DNA of 64,000 nucleotides from Edolisoma coerulescens (taxonomy: Eukaryota > Chordata > Aves > Passeriformes > Campephagidae), in NCBI GenBank assembly GCA_013397115.1, contig VWZW01004081.1, positions 206,639-270,638 of the forward strand, given 5' to 3'. This document shows, piece by piece, positions 39,858 to 52,800 of the stretch. The notes beneath the pieces are model-generated. The model had not been told where the DNA came from. It ran no database searches and was given only the letters and a program-made list of their open reading frames with translations. How positions within the stretch are numbered: position 1 is the stretch's first letter; every line of letters starts with the position of its first letter. A program made the position numbers and the translations under genes.

Positions 39858-40030
39858 GAAGCAGCATGGCCAGCAGGACCAGGGCAGTGACTGCCATTGC
39901 TGAGGCCACACCTCGAGTGCTGTGTCCAGTTCTGGGCCCCTCATGACCAGAAGGACATTGAGGTGCTGGATCATGTCCAGAGAAAGGCAGTGGAGCTGGG
40001 GAAGGGGCTGATGAGGAGTGGCTGAGTATC
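39858..40030 (+). mobile_element. CR1 fragment, sense, ORF2 C-terminal part
   Basis: Read on the plus strand it gives CR1 reverse-transcriptase C-terminal words such as CVQFWAP and EVLDHVQRKA (family form YCVQFWAPQYKRDVELLERVQRRA). The frame is decayed and short. The match is from memory of the CR1 family. Confidence 0.75.
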
Positions 40031-43000
40031 CACACACTGTTTATTCACACCCTTTCTTATTGCAGTGACTCCCTGACATGGAGAAGCTCGGAGCTGACAT
40101 GTCCACTGCTGAATACCACAATAACTCTAGGCCAGATCTCCTCCCTTATAAATATGGTAAGAGTTTTATATCACTTAAGTTTTATATGGAAAGTTTTACA
40201 TGCTGACTGTCTGTCTCAAGGGAGGGGGGAATAGAAAACTGGTTCCATGTGGGATTTTCTTGTGCTTTCTTTTCACCTTCTTAATTCTCTGAAATTCCAG
40301 TTGAGGGAGCATGTTGTCCATTAGAGATCCCTTAAGATTTTAGTTTCAGTAATGACTAAAGCAGAATGGCATTATTGTTATGAAGAAAGAATAACATCGT
40401 CATGGGATTTTTAAAGCTGGTCTTCTATGGCTAGTTAACATGTTAACATTGTTGCAGAAAATAATTACTTCATTATGGAATTGTGAGAATGAAATAGTGA
40501 GCTTGTTTCTAAATAGGCTTAATTACTCTAGAAGTATTCTGAGCCAGTATTCTTATTCCAGAGACAGCAATTTGCATGGGGAATTATTCTGGAGTAGTGG
40601 TGGCTAAATCAATTACAATTTCCCTCCTGTCTTGAGAGAGTGCACACATTGGCACTGTGATGCTGTACATGAGAATTTGAAAAAAGTGAATGTGTGTTAC
40701 TCAAACCTCTGAATAGTGAGAGAATTTGGCTAAGCTTACCAGAAGAAAAATTCTTGTTAGACTTTAGTATATGCCAAACACTTCAAATCATTCATAGTTG
40801 TTCATGCACATTTATTTTTGTTGTAACTCCAATACTCCTGTTGGTATTATACCACTGATGATTTTTAGTTTGTTTTGTCCACCTGCAAAGCTACTAAAAT
40901 AGTAGCATGTAGGAGATTATTTTTCCAACACAAAATTTAAGTGCTTACATTAAGAAATTTAGAAATAAATTATGTTAACATTCTGTAAAAACTATTGTAC
41001 CAACATAGAAATGTCACTGGCATTCTAACAACATTGGCTTAATCCAAACTTGCTTGCACAATTACTGTTTTATGCATTGTCCTTAGTAGTTACATAACTA
41101 TTTTGGCACATGTGGAATGTCAGAAAAATGAAAAGGTATCTTCTTTCCCCCAAGGGTTTGTGCTCTATTAGCACTGCTTTCCTGGGCTATGCACTTCCTC
41201 TGTTCCACAAGCTGGTTCCTAGCTAAGTCAGCTTTGAACACAGTAGGGGATACAGAAGCTGTCTGTCATTTAATTGACTGTGTTTATACTATTGTTATTT
41301 TAATCACTATTTTAAAGGAACATTTTTCTCTTCTGTTGTTTTGCTCTTTAATCCATTTTGGAAATACTTGATGTAGCACCAGCAACATTTTCAAAGCTGT
41401 GGTCTAATTAAAATGTGCTGAACCAAACAGGCAAAATCCACATTGTTCTTGTTTTTGCTCTCTGTGAAAATGACATTAAACAATATTTTGTCTAACAGCA
41501 GCGTTGTTCTGTGCAGCTTGTAAAAGTTAATGAACATGATGAACTCTTTAATAGCTCCATTCTTTTATTTACTAGCAGTGTGTACCCCATTCCTAGAACA
41601 GCTTATCTCCTCCCAGCCATACAGTTAAAGCATGCACTTCACAAAACATGGATTTTTGAAAATAACTGTTTCAGAAAGTTTTAACACTTTTTAAGGAGAT
41701 GACTGCCTGTAAGACTGCTGTTCCTTAAAGTGCAATAACTTTTGAGAAGAAAGAGTGGGGTTTTTTGGTATGTACATTGATCTCACAGATTTTTAGGATT
41801 GTTGAGATGAGGTGATTTATGAGAGACTTTTGGGGGGGGATTTATTCTGTAAATAGCTTTAGAGAATTGGAGAGGACTCAGACCAAGCCTGTACTATAAG
41901 ATTTGACAGTGTAGGTCAGTTGCCTTAGTGAGTAGGAAAAAAAGAGCTGTGCCAGCATAAAACCACCAATGTAGAAGCAACTATACAACCAGAAGAATTC
42001 CTTTGTCAGCCTAGCTAATGTTGTTTGTGAAGGGAATGTTATAGTCCTAGCAGAAAACCCTCTTTCTCTTGATAAGTGCTATGTAATTATGCCAGCAGAA
42101 TTTCTGAAGTACAGTCAGGCAAAAAAGCTGGCATGGACACGAACAGAGAAACCCTGAAGCAGTGCCAGAACAAAACTTTGCTGCTGAAGTTATGTGTGGT
42201 AAATAGACCTCAAGTTATTGTTCTGTGACAGATGAATTTCAATCTTTATGTTTAATCATTGACATGATGATACTACTTACTTTGATTTTCCATTCAGAGT
42301 TTTCATTTTATTATTTTGGCTTAGACAGTCACAACAGCTTTTTTCAAATTAAATAGTGGAAGAAAAAACTTTTCTTACCTTTTCCAGGTGACTGATTTCT
42401 GTCACATAATATCAATGTAACATGTGAGAAATAAGAACTGACAAGGATTTCTGGAAGTCTTCGGTTTCTCCAGGTGTTTAAGGAAACCAACAGTCAAATT
42501 TGAGTTCATGGCAGGAAATGCTCTGGCTGGATGTTCAGTGCTTGGTGTGCCCATATTCTGCCAGAGTAGCATGGAACTGGAGGTGTTCTGCTCACGTGGG
42601 AGAAGGCTGTAAGTCTAAAACCTGTGTGTGTGTTTGTGTACAACTCCAAAGGACCACCTCCTGGTCTGTGCTGGGCTGTACTCCCTTCACCAGTAAAAAT
42701 GATTTGATTTCTTGAATTCCTGTTCAGCAATCTGATACCCTACTAGAACTGACAGTGTGCTAAAACCGTTCTTCTAAACAACAAACAGATGTTTTACTGC
42801 TTCCCAATGTAGATTTGAAGTTCAGAGAGTTGTCAGTGGTTGAGAATCACATTAGGAGAACAAAGAAACATAGTTCATACTGGTCTTTATAAATTGTCCC
42901 CAGGTGTCACTCCTGAGTCAGACAGAAACATTTTAGAAACAAATCTGAGAATTGGTCTTCCTTTTCTTTTTTTCCTTCCTGTTTTTTCTGCTGTTGATAC

Positions 43001-45044
43001 TTCTCTTCTTGCATTTCTTTCCCATTGTTCTCTGTAATGATGCCAACTCCAGCAGGCCAACTTATCTTGTCTGAATTATTCTTAGAGGATATCTTGGGAA
43101 GTTTTTAAAGTTCAGTTACAGTAATATAACTGCAGAAATACCTCCTTGGCAATACTTGGTGATTTATAGTTAAATGATTATTGTAGTTGACAAATCCTTT
43201 CTTATTTTGTACAACTCTGCTAATTTCTGCCATCCTTTTGAAGCAAAATCAAATGACAAGAAGAGAGCATTTATTAGCATCAACATGTAACTATTTGGAA
43301 AGCCAGTGCAAACTCTGTATATCCCATAACTGAAAAAGAGCTGAAATGTAACTTTACTGGTAAATAAGCCATGTATTTATTATTCCCTAAAGGTAAATAT
43401 CACTGTAGGAGAACCATCATCCCAGTCATCTCATTTTTTTGTGTGTTTGCAGTCTACATATAACAAAACAGTGTTCTGCTTAGAGGATTTAATGTGTATT
43501 ATACAAGGCAATGGATAAATTATTAACATAAAATAACTATAGTTTCTAAGAAACAATATCCTTTTCTTAATGTCACTTAATGAATTTATTCTTAATGCTT
43601 CTCAGTTTTGTTTTATTTGCTGGCTGAATCCAGTATTTTATTTTATAAACAGCTTCTCAATTCAGGTATAAAACATCTCATATTGAAGCCAGTTGGTATA
43701 GTACACTTCTCCCAAAAAAGTGCTTAAAGCATTGTTTGTTTGGGGTTTTTTTAATATTAACTTTCTTCTATCAAATTTACTCAAAAATGAAGGTTGCACA
43801 ATAACCTTGTTAAGCTAGAAAATGTCTTCCTTACTCCTGGACATAGATGTTGAAATAATGTGTGCTTTAGATGTGTAGCGAGATCTGTCAGTGGGAACTA
43901 TTGCTTATCAAGATCTATTGATTACATGCTTGCTTTCACACCCTTGAGGAGAACTCCTGAACATTAGGATGTGCAGAAAACAATGGCAACAGCCCATGAC
44001 AACTGTAACTCCTCATAGTTTTTTAAACCATTTCTTGTCTGTGTTTTGTCATTACATAGATCACTGGCACTGTATATAGCTAAGGGAAAAAGGCTGGGAC
44101 TTGAATGGTGGTTTCTTAAAGGAATGACACATTAGAGACCCTTTACTGTCATTGCTCCCCAGTTTCCAAAGTGTGAAAAATGTATTGCTTAATAATCAAG
44201 GATCTGTGTTTTGGGGCACATCTATCAAAAAAAAATTAGTTTATCCTTAAAGGCTGTAAGCTTTGGGAAATAGTAGTCCAACCGTAGGACGAGAATTATT
44301 GCTGCAAGAGGCAGCATCATTCTCCAGAGCTCTGATGAAATGAGCTGTATTATGCCTTTTACCTGGGGGGAAGTTTCCTAGTTTTGATTGAAAATATGAG
44401 ACTACTTTGTATTTACCTTGTGTCTTATGAAAAATATGTTTGAACTCTAACCAGCCACACAGGAAAACTGTTTCTGGGCAACTGAGAGGGAAAGCATTTC
44501 TGCCACAATATCTTATGATCCCATATATACAATCTCAAATAATTAGGCATAAATTAATTTCTACTGTACTTAGAGTTTGACAGGACTTTTCAAATAAAGA
44601 CATTGGTTCATCAAATGTGGATTTCTTTGGTGGGCTTAAGTTTCATATCCCCAGTAGGTAATCAGCCGTTTATCTTTTTTTTCTGTTTTATTTCTGGCCT
44701 TTTTTTCCAGGCCCTAGGAAGTAAAACTCCATGAACTGACTGGATTAATGAATTAAAGCTGCTTGTCATGTGGTCAGGTAAGCCCTCCAGCCCTTCCTCA
44801 TGCTTCAGAGTACATTGAATGAAGAGCAGGACTATCCCTTCCACTAACACCAAGACATTTAATCATCTTATCTGCATATAATCTAACCACATCTTTGGTG
44901 ACCTCCAGACATAGGCATATTTTGTTATTTCTTTCCTTGCTTTTAGATCAACATTTCTCTTATTAAGTCCCTTTACAGTTTTTATGAACAGTACCAATAT
45001 CATATCAAGTAGATATCAGTTGTAGGATACATCACAGTAACAAG

Positions 45045-45135
45045 TAGAGCAGGAGTGCATAATAAAGTCCAACAAAGACAAATGTAAGGTGTTGCACCCA
45101 TGGAAAAGTAATCCAGGAGTGCAGCAAAGGCTAGG
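45045..45135 (+). mobile_element. CR1 fragment, sense, short
   Basis: The plus-strand reading KSNKDKCKVLHPW matches the CR1 ORF2 signature KFNKDKCKVLHLG. It is a small remnant upstream of TNFRSF17, with approximate edges. Confidence 0.6.
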
Positions 45136-46811
45136 ATCTTTCACTGAAGTCAATGGATAAAAGCTTAAAGAATTGGATCCAGCTTGTCTGTCCTGAAATT
45201 CACTTACTGTACCTGTGGATACCATGAAGATACTTTCATGAGTATCTGCTTTCTTGAGATCACTGTTGAGAATGTGATTGTCCTCTCCATGATTGAAAAG
45301 GCTAAGGAGCATCTTAAAAGCAAAACCTGAAATTACTCTGTGCATAAAGCACCAAATGGTGCTTCATCAGAAACATGGATGATATCCCAGCCATAACTGA
45401 GGTTGCTTCCCCCACAGTGTGAACATATGGAGCAAGTCAGAACCACTTTTATGACTTCAGCACCAGCGTTGACTTCCTAGTGAAAGTTTTGGCATAACAC
45501 ACAGTCTCTACCCTTATTTTCTTCTGTCACACCTAAATTGGATTTCATCAATTCCTTTTATCCACTAATCTTGAAGAGGGAGAAAAGCCTGTGATAGAAA
45601 GCCTTCAGCTGTGCACCTGGCCCATAGAAACAAGTGCAGAAGCCACAATAAGCATTTCCATCTGGTAGAGACTAGAATACAGATCTGTTAGACTGCTCCA
45701 CTAAAAACAATTTGTGTATTCCCAAATGGTGCATTTTGTGGGAAAATAAGTCTCACAGATAGTAATGTGGTATGAAATTACAGCTCCTTATACAATGTTT
45801 TTCTTTTATGTTTCTGTAGTCAAAAAGGCAATTAACTTAAATATGATAAAGAGAAAGAGCCTGTAATTCTGATCTGTCTGTGGCAGTGATACTGGATAGG
45901 GGCAGTTACTGCTACTTGCTAGAAATTACTGGTTAACTTTGAATTTAAAATAAATTCTGTTAGAATAAAACATCAAGATACAAGTTAGATGTGTAAACTA
46001 TTTTGATTGTGACAGTCTGTAGTCAAAGCTTTTTATTTTTCCTGTGAAAAGACCAAATACATTTTCAGAAATGTTACATTCACTGTGTATATATCTACCT
46101 GTCTGGGAAGGAGATGCCCTATAAACCTATTTTTCCATGCTGAGTACTGCAGTTTTAGCCCAGTGACAGTTCTGTATTATGGAAAAATAAGTGAAAAATG
46201 CAGATAATATTTTGAATCAAAATTGTAAAATATTCATATAGCTCTTCTTTCATGATTAGAATGTAATCTTATTAAATTCCTCATAGAAATATGGTTATAA
46301 GCAAAAAAATAGCTAAAACCCCCAAAATGAACTAAGCAAAAAGGCCAACCAAACCCTAATAGATGATAAATGAGGAGAATTTGGAATTGAGGAGCAATCA
46401 CCATGAAAAAAACCCATGAAGTTTTAGAGACAAGAATAATTATTATGAACTCCTGTTTGGAGATCTTTCTTTTCTACAGTTTGTAGTATTTAGCACCTGC
46501 TCCAGAAACATCTTCTATAAATAACCATTTTCTGTTTCAGACAAAATTTACATTGAAAATTATCTCGGTGCAGCTGCTCAGTTTTTCTGCAATTGTGAAT
46601 TGCCAAAAAAGGAACAGTAATTCCTTGGGGACCTCAGAGTTAAATCCTTTTTCTGTAACATGATCCAATGTAGTGGAGCTGTGATGGAAGTCCCGTATGA
46701 CGACTAGCTGTTCTTAGAGTTGCTCAAACTGAGAACTGAGAAGTCCTTTGTAGATGATCCTCGCTCTTTTACAATTTCTGTGGCTTTGTAGTTCCATAAT
46801 TACTGCCCCTG

Positions 46812-48240
46812 ATGGCACAGTGCCCCAAAAATGAATACTTTGATAATTTGCTGCTCTCTTGTACTCCTTGTCACCTGCGGTGTTCCAGTGCACCACCTCC
46901 CTCATGTGAAAACTACTGTAAGAAGAGTAAGTAGATTTCTGCAATACTCTGTGGCTGTGCTGGGCATCTCCAGGTTGTATTTCATATTCCAGTTTTATGT
47001 GTTGGATATGTTTTCTGTACATTAGTTATTGCTTATGATTAATGTAATGCATCTCTTTTATTTCATAAGGTACCGATTCAAGTAGAATTCTTTGGATTTG
47101 TTTGGGCTTAGGAGTGATTTTAATACTCACTCTGTTCACCTTAATGGTCTTGTTTAAATGGAAGCACCTAAAGCAACTAAAAGAAAAACTGGAAAACACA
47201 GGTGAATAAATAAGATTATTCATCAAATAATCTTAGATCATTGTACATTTTAGCTACTTTTACCATGTAAAAACTTTCCATATCGTTTATATTCCAGATT
47301 CTGATGACTGTCTTTGTTGGATTGTTTGGTAAAGCTCAAATAGTCTCCATGAAGTTGTCATAGTTATTAGGGAATAAATATCCAGATGGTGACTTGCAAA
47401 AGCAGCAATCTCTCTTTGTTGGTTCTGGATCCTGTCAGGATTGTGTTGTTGTATATTCATGCCTGGATTTCTTGCTGCTGTTTGAGAAATCATTTATGAA
47501 CCCTCAAAAGCAAAATCATTATAAGGGTTTCACCCTTTTCTCATTGAATGCAAGAGGAATTTTACCCAGGCAGAGGATACACATTCAATATTAGCTTTTG
47601 ATTTTATAAGACTTTAAATAATTTTATTTAATATTGTAGTCTGTGAGAAGCATATGTGGTATATTTTGTGAAGGTGAAAAAAAGTAAGGTTTTTTTCCAT
47701 TTTACAAATACTCTATTTGTGAATGTTCAGACAATAAAAAATAACTGATTAGAAAATACGTGTTGGATTACTTCAATGCTTATTCTGAATTATAGAACAA
47801 AATGTCATATAGAACAAAGTGTTCAATTATGTCATAGAACAAGAGATTATCATCTGTAACTACACCTTAAAACTTTCACTAAGGTTAGAACATAGTTGGA
47901 CCACAATGAAATTTGGATCTTTAATAGCTCTTTGTTTGGTATAGCATGATGTTTGTACTAAATTAACTTCTATATATTTACAGACTCCTCTGTGGAGCCG
48001 AATAATATTCTCAAGGCTAATACTGAAAGCAGTGTGAATACAGAAGAAAGTAGACACACACTTCCAAGTGAAACATTAATGTATTCAGTGGAAGAATGCA
48101 CTTGCAGTGACTGTGGCTTGGTAAAACCTCAGACTGGCTGTGAAACTTCATTTCCATTACCAGCTACTGAAGAACGAGCTACTGTTCTAGTTACCACCAA
48201 ATCTTTTGATTATTACAACTATGTTCTGGGTGTTGGATGA
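46812..48240 (+). CDS. TNFRSF17: TNF receptor superfamily member 17 (BCMA), complete, 3 coding exons
   Basis: BCMA is the plasma-cell receptor for APRIL and BAFF. Coding exons: 46812-46926, 47070-47201, 47984-48240. They sum to 504 nt in consistent phase, 167 aa. Exon 1 codes the single cysteine-rich domain with six Cys at 4, 17, 20, 24, 32 and 36 (CPKNEYFDNLL, CTPCHLRCSS, CENYC), including the ligand-binding D-x-L in YFDNLL. Exon 2 codes one membrane helix, about residues 45-67 (ILWICLGLG...), then a basic stop. Exon 3 codes the cytoplasmic tail with SVEECTCSDCG and ERATVLVTTKSFDYY, close to human. There is no signal peptide, as in human BCMA (type III). An in-frame TAA at 46797 fixes the start. 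The tail ends soon after the VTTK block, so it is shorter than the 184-aa human protein. Confidence 0.94.
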
Positions 48241-48271
48241 CTGGGAAAGAAGTGTATTTGTAGTGAGTAAG

Positions 48272-48277
48272 AATAAA
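48272..48277 (+). terminator. TNFRSF17: TNFRSF17 polyadenylation signal
   Basis: AATAAA lies 32 bases after the TNFRSF17 stop codon, which would give a very short 3' UTR. Another AATAAA near 48535 offers a longer alternative. Confidence 0.55.
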
Positions 48278-48299
48278 TGATTTATTCCAGTATAGCTGT

Positions 48300-49440
48300 T
48301 AACCTTAATGCTTGCAGTCAGTGGAGAAGGCAGCACATCATCCTTATAGAGCTCCCATTGTGCTTTCATTAATATTGTTCTATTTTTTTTAATTCTAGTA
48401 TTTCATTAGTCAAGTATTTCTACATTATTCTCAAGCACTCAACCAGTTACTGGAATTTTTAATTTCTGGAAGTCCTTATATAGGACAGCTTTTTCTGCCT
48501 TTAGAGATTGTATGTTAAACCAGAGATATACAAAATAAACAAGTTTGCAAATATATATATTTATGTTAGATCTTGTGCCAAAAATTACTTGATGGTACAC
48601 AAGGACTGTTCCAAGAGGCAGAAATGAAGACCTACAGTACATCCCCAGTCTTGAAAATAATAATTTTAACACTTGAAATAGGAATGTTCTAAAGATGGAT
48701 ACCTTATAGCATATGGAGGCCCCTGGGTTCAGAAGGTATCACTGGGTCACCCTAAGGGAGGTTGTGGTGCTGTGGAGCGCAGGCCATAGAATCACAGAAT
48801 ATCCTGAGTGGGAAGGGACTCACAAGGGTCACTGAAGTCCAGCTCCTGGACTTCACTGCAATCCCTGCAATCCCATGCATTTCCTGGTGGTACAAGCTTT
48901 CCTTTCAGTGCTAAGTGTTTTCAGACTGAGACTTATTTCTCTTTTATGCATTTTTTTACTTACCCTTGTTATATTTACAAGGATGGGTGATTAGAATCAT
49001 GCTAGATTACTCTGTGGCCTAAAATTAGGAATATGCTACTGTCACCTTGCCTTCCAAGCATTAATGTTACTTTCCTAATACTATTAGGAATTTTATTCCT
49101 GGAAAACTGCAACAACAGAAGCAACCACAACAACAATCGTCCTTATTTGTAGCTAACTTTCTACTTCAGGTTTTTGTATGAATGATGAATTAAAACATTT
49201 TATTGCACAAAGTCTACGGATGATCACAGTTCCAGCATCTTTAGGAGGCTGATATAAAGTTTGAGACCAGTCGGGAGTGAGGTGCTCTGCGTGGTTTTGG
49301 CCACACAGAGCCAACACCTCTCAAATAGGCCTAGAGACCTATTAAATTCGTTATCATCATCATTTTGTTTTTCGTTTTTATTTAATGACCCTTTCCGAGC
49401 TTTCACCTTACACAGCACATGCGACAGCAGAGGACACTTT
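48300..49440. other. Intergenic DNA between TNFRSF17 and SNX29
   Basis: Contains a CR1 remnant at about 48786-48880. No coding exon is recognised in the remainder. Confidence 0.6.
48786..48880 (-). mobile_element. CR1 fragment, antisense 3' end
   Basis: CATAGAATCACAGAATATCC followed by a GGAAGGGACTCACAAGGGTC-like segment is the reverse complement of a CR1 3' terminus, which ends in ATTCTATGATTCTATG-type repeats. Confidence 0.8.
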
Positions 49441-49870
49441 ATCTCCACTTTTCTCACCCTTCCTTTGCCGGTGTCCCGCCCCTGCCCCGCAGGATGCCTC
49501 TGCCCGGGTGGCGCCGGGCGCGCAGGGGCTGCGGCAGCGCTGGGGCCGGGGCGGCTCCGGGCCGGGGCGCGCTGAGGAGCCCCGGGCCGGGAAGCGCTCT
49601 GCGGCGCTCCCGGGGCCGTGTTTACCTTCCGGGGCGCCGGGCGGGTTCCGGGGCGGGCGGTGGCTGCCGGCCCGGCCGTGGCTGTGCGGGAGAGCGGCGG
49701 CTCCGGCCGACGGAGCCCCGCGGGCACCATGAGCGGTGAGTGCGGCCGGGCCGGGGCCCTCCGCCCCGGGCCGGCCGGGCGCTGTGGGGGATGGCGCGGG
49801 CAGAGCGTGCCCGGGGGGCCCGGGCGGGAGTGGCCCTGCCCTCCTTCCCCCCACCCCCGCTTCTCTCTGG
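49440..49870 (+). promoter_or_regulatory. SNX29: SNX29 CpG-island promoter and 5' exon
   Basis: A dense CpG island surrounds the SNX29 start codon. It includes a GC-box-like CCCGCCCC near 49475 and no TATA box. Several long open frames on both strands here are a by-product of GC richness. Confidence 0.7.
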
Positions 49871-52800
49871 TGCCGTGCTGAGGCACGGAACACTTGGGTC
49901 TCTTATCACCACACCCCGTTCTTCATTCCGGCTCCCCAAGTCCCCCCGAAGTGGTGTTTTACCCCGTTTTAAATCCTCACTCCTGCCCTTGAGCGTGGCA
50001 CTGGCTCACAGCACAAGTGATGCTGGGCTCGGGCATCTGTGTTGTCTCAGCTGTGCAAAATTATAGGAAATAGTCCTGATGAAATAAATGACCAAGGGAA
50101 AATAAGAATTAAAAGAAATTAAAAATATTAACTCAGGAGCATGCAGTCGGTGGGAGAGGTGAGAACCACGACTTGTGGAAAGAGGGTCCCTGTTGCTGTG
50201 TCCCTCACTGAGTTCCGGTGAGGATGTGTCTGTTTGGATGTGGTAATTTCTGTGTTAGAGGGAAGTGGTGCGGGGGGTGTGCTAAATCCTGAGGGTAAAT
50301 GTGTGTTAAATCCTGAGCTTTCTGAGGTGTTTGTCAAGGAAATACTTAAAGCTTTGCATGAGAATTGCGACCCATAAACTTACAGGACTGGAGGAAGCAG
50401 ATCCACTTGAATGAGCCAGCATGGAGATTTATTTGTTAGGATAGAGAAAGAAATTCTGGTAGACTTTTCTTGTAGAGGATAAGTGGTACTTATTTAATAA
50501 GTATTAAAACACATTAGCAAGGGTTTGTTTGGGGCTTTTTGAGAAGGGAGGTGCTTTAGAAAAAACTTGGATGGGTCTGTCTGTACAAGTTCAGCAAGGG
50601 AAGTTGCAGACAACACTGCACCTGAGAATTGGATCCCACATTGATCTCCCACCCTGATTTAATACATGGTGATCTTTGCTGCCAAAGGGAGTAAGAAAAA
50701 AACCGAGGACTTAACTGGAGTAACTAAATGCTACATGTTTTATGGAGAGCAGTCATTTCTGAAAGTGAACTGAAAAATAAAACCACTTCACTTGTCTTTT
50801 TCTATGTTTTGTTCTCACATTTATGGTAGGAAGAAAAGAGAAGATTTCTGTGGAACAGATGAGGCAAAAAAAAAGATTATTGTGGGGAAACCTGTTGTGA
50901 AAAATGCAAGTAACAGTGAAATCTTTCAAAGCATGGGAAAAGAAAGTTTCTTAAATGTTTCAGATCTTGACACAATATAGACTAAATCTTAATTACAAAA
51001 TTTGTAAGAGTCATCATTTTCATATGGAAAACCTCAGCCCTTCAATGATGAATTCAGACTGGGACTAGCCTTGTGCAAATTTATGCAAATTAGAGCCTAA
51101 ATCTTCCTAGGAGACTAATCTTTGAGAGCTCTGTTTGGATTCTGTGACTCAAAAGGCAAGGTAACACCACATGTGGCCTAAAGCTTCATCGTGTAGTTAT
51201 TTTTATTACCTTTAATCTTATTTTTTTTTAAGACAATGAAGAGATACATGTTTATGAGAAGAGAAACACTTAATTACTTAAAACAGTAATGCCTAGGGTG
51301 ACATTAACAGTAGTGGTTCAATTGCATGGAAACCACTCGATTCCCCTGCCAAGAATTATAAGGTTTTTCCAACAATTTCGATTAGACAGCAAGACAGCAA
51401 AAAACCCCACTAATGTTGCACTTCGCCAAACATGACTGTTATACAATGCTGTACAGTATTTTTCTAGAATAATATAAGTCAAACTGATCAGAACAGAGAA
51501 ATATCTATTGTTATCATTCTTGTTTGAGATAAAGGAGATGGCTCATGTTATCACCTCATCAATTTTAACCATATCCTTCTTTTAGTGCCTGTAACAGCAC
51601 TGTCTGTACTTACCTCTATGCCCAGTTTTAGACCTCCTAAGTACAGAGCAGTTCCTAAAATATAGATGGAAAAACTTTTCTTAATGGCTGTAATTATGTT
51701 TAATGTTTATTTTCTTTAGCTACAGTGTATTTCTAGTGGATGTGAAGGTAACTTCCTGTTGATGTAAGCATTACCCTAATATTACTAATGCTACTTACTA
51801 ATTACATGCTCATATTTTATTGTACAGTGCTGAATAGGCTAAACTTTAAAGGCAAGTACTACAAGGAAACAAGATTTATGTTCTTGTCAAGAGTTGGGGG
51901 TGTTGTCATTTGTTTAATGACAGTTTCAAAAAACTTAAAAATGCAACTCATGGGGGGGCTGAGGCATAGAATCATAATAATGTAGTATAAGGTAGCATTT
52001 AAATTAGGTCTGTGTTTGTTTTATCTTAAACTTGCACCCTCAGAACCTGTACTAGAGCAAGCAAAAGGGATTGAAATTTTTCATTCAGGACATAAAAGCA
52101 AGTTATATAAGAGCAATGTGAGATTTATTTATTTTATTTATATGCTGCATGTGGTGCTGAAGAGAGCTTTACCTAGGAAGAACTGGATGAAAATCCTGCT
52201 TTCCTTTACTTGCATGTCAGTTTGCTGCTGCTGTAGGTGTGGATGTTTGTGTCAGGGTATGGAGAGAAGTTTGTTTTAAAAATAGGAAAGCATGACCTTG
52301 AACAACAGAAAATCAGGAGGGTCACAGAGGCAGGTGCAGTACCTGAGCCTATTTTAAACCCTTTTTGACTGAGTAGATGTTGGTGGGAGGAGTCCCTTTA
52401 AGTTTCTTAGTTTTTGCAACCTTATACTTATGTTTTCACAATTATTTTTAGTCACGTATGAACTTCCTTTTTTATTGCAATAGTCTAAATACAGCCTTTT
52501 TCTGCATTCTATGTTTTGTATTTGTATGTGTGTTGCTGCAGTTTTTATTGCTGTTCTGAATCAGGAAAAGGGTATTTTAGTCAGTTTGTAATACACTGTT
52601 AGTCTTTAAATTAGCTGGAGTTGATTGCACTTAATTGGTGCTCTTGTCTGAAAAAACGCTTTTTTTTTCATAAAGACTTAGTTTAGAAAATGAAGATGTG
52701 AAAGAACTAAATCATAAGTGGAATTAGTAGAGATTTATTTTTACCTTCCCCCTCCTTGAAACAAAACCATCACTAAACAGTACCATATTTTCTAGGCTTG

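Larger units (their letters stand above)
35051..46700. other. Intergenic DNA between GSPT1 and TNFRSF17
   Basis: About 11.6 kb without an assignable coding exon. CR1 pieces occur near 39.9 and 45.1 kb. Two short plus-strand stretches with acceptor and donor shapes (38297-38410 and 40066-40156) could be untranslated upstream exons of TNFRSF17, but that is weak. The rest is AT-rich unique-looking DNA. Confidence 0.6.

Noticed and set aside
49224..49886. 220-codon minus-strand frame and its neighbours
   Set aside because: Pro/Ala/Arg-rich shadows of the SNX29 CpG island with no conserved motif.
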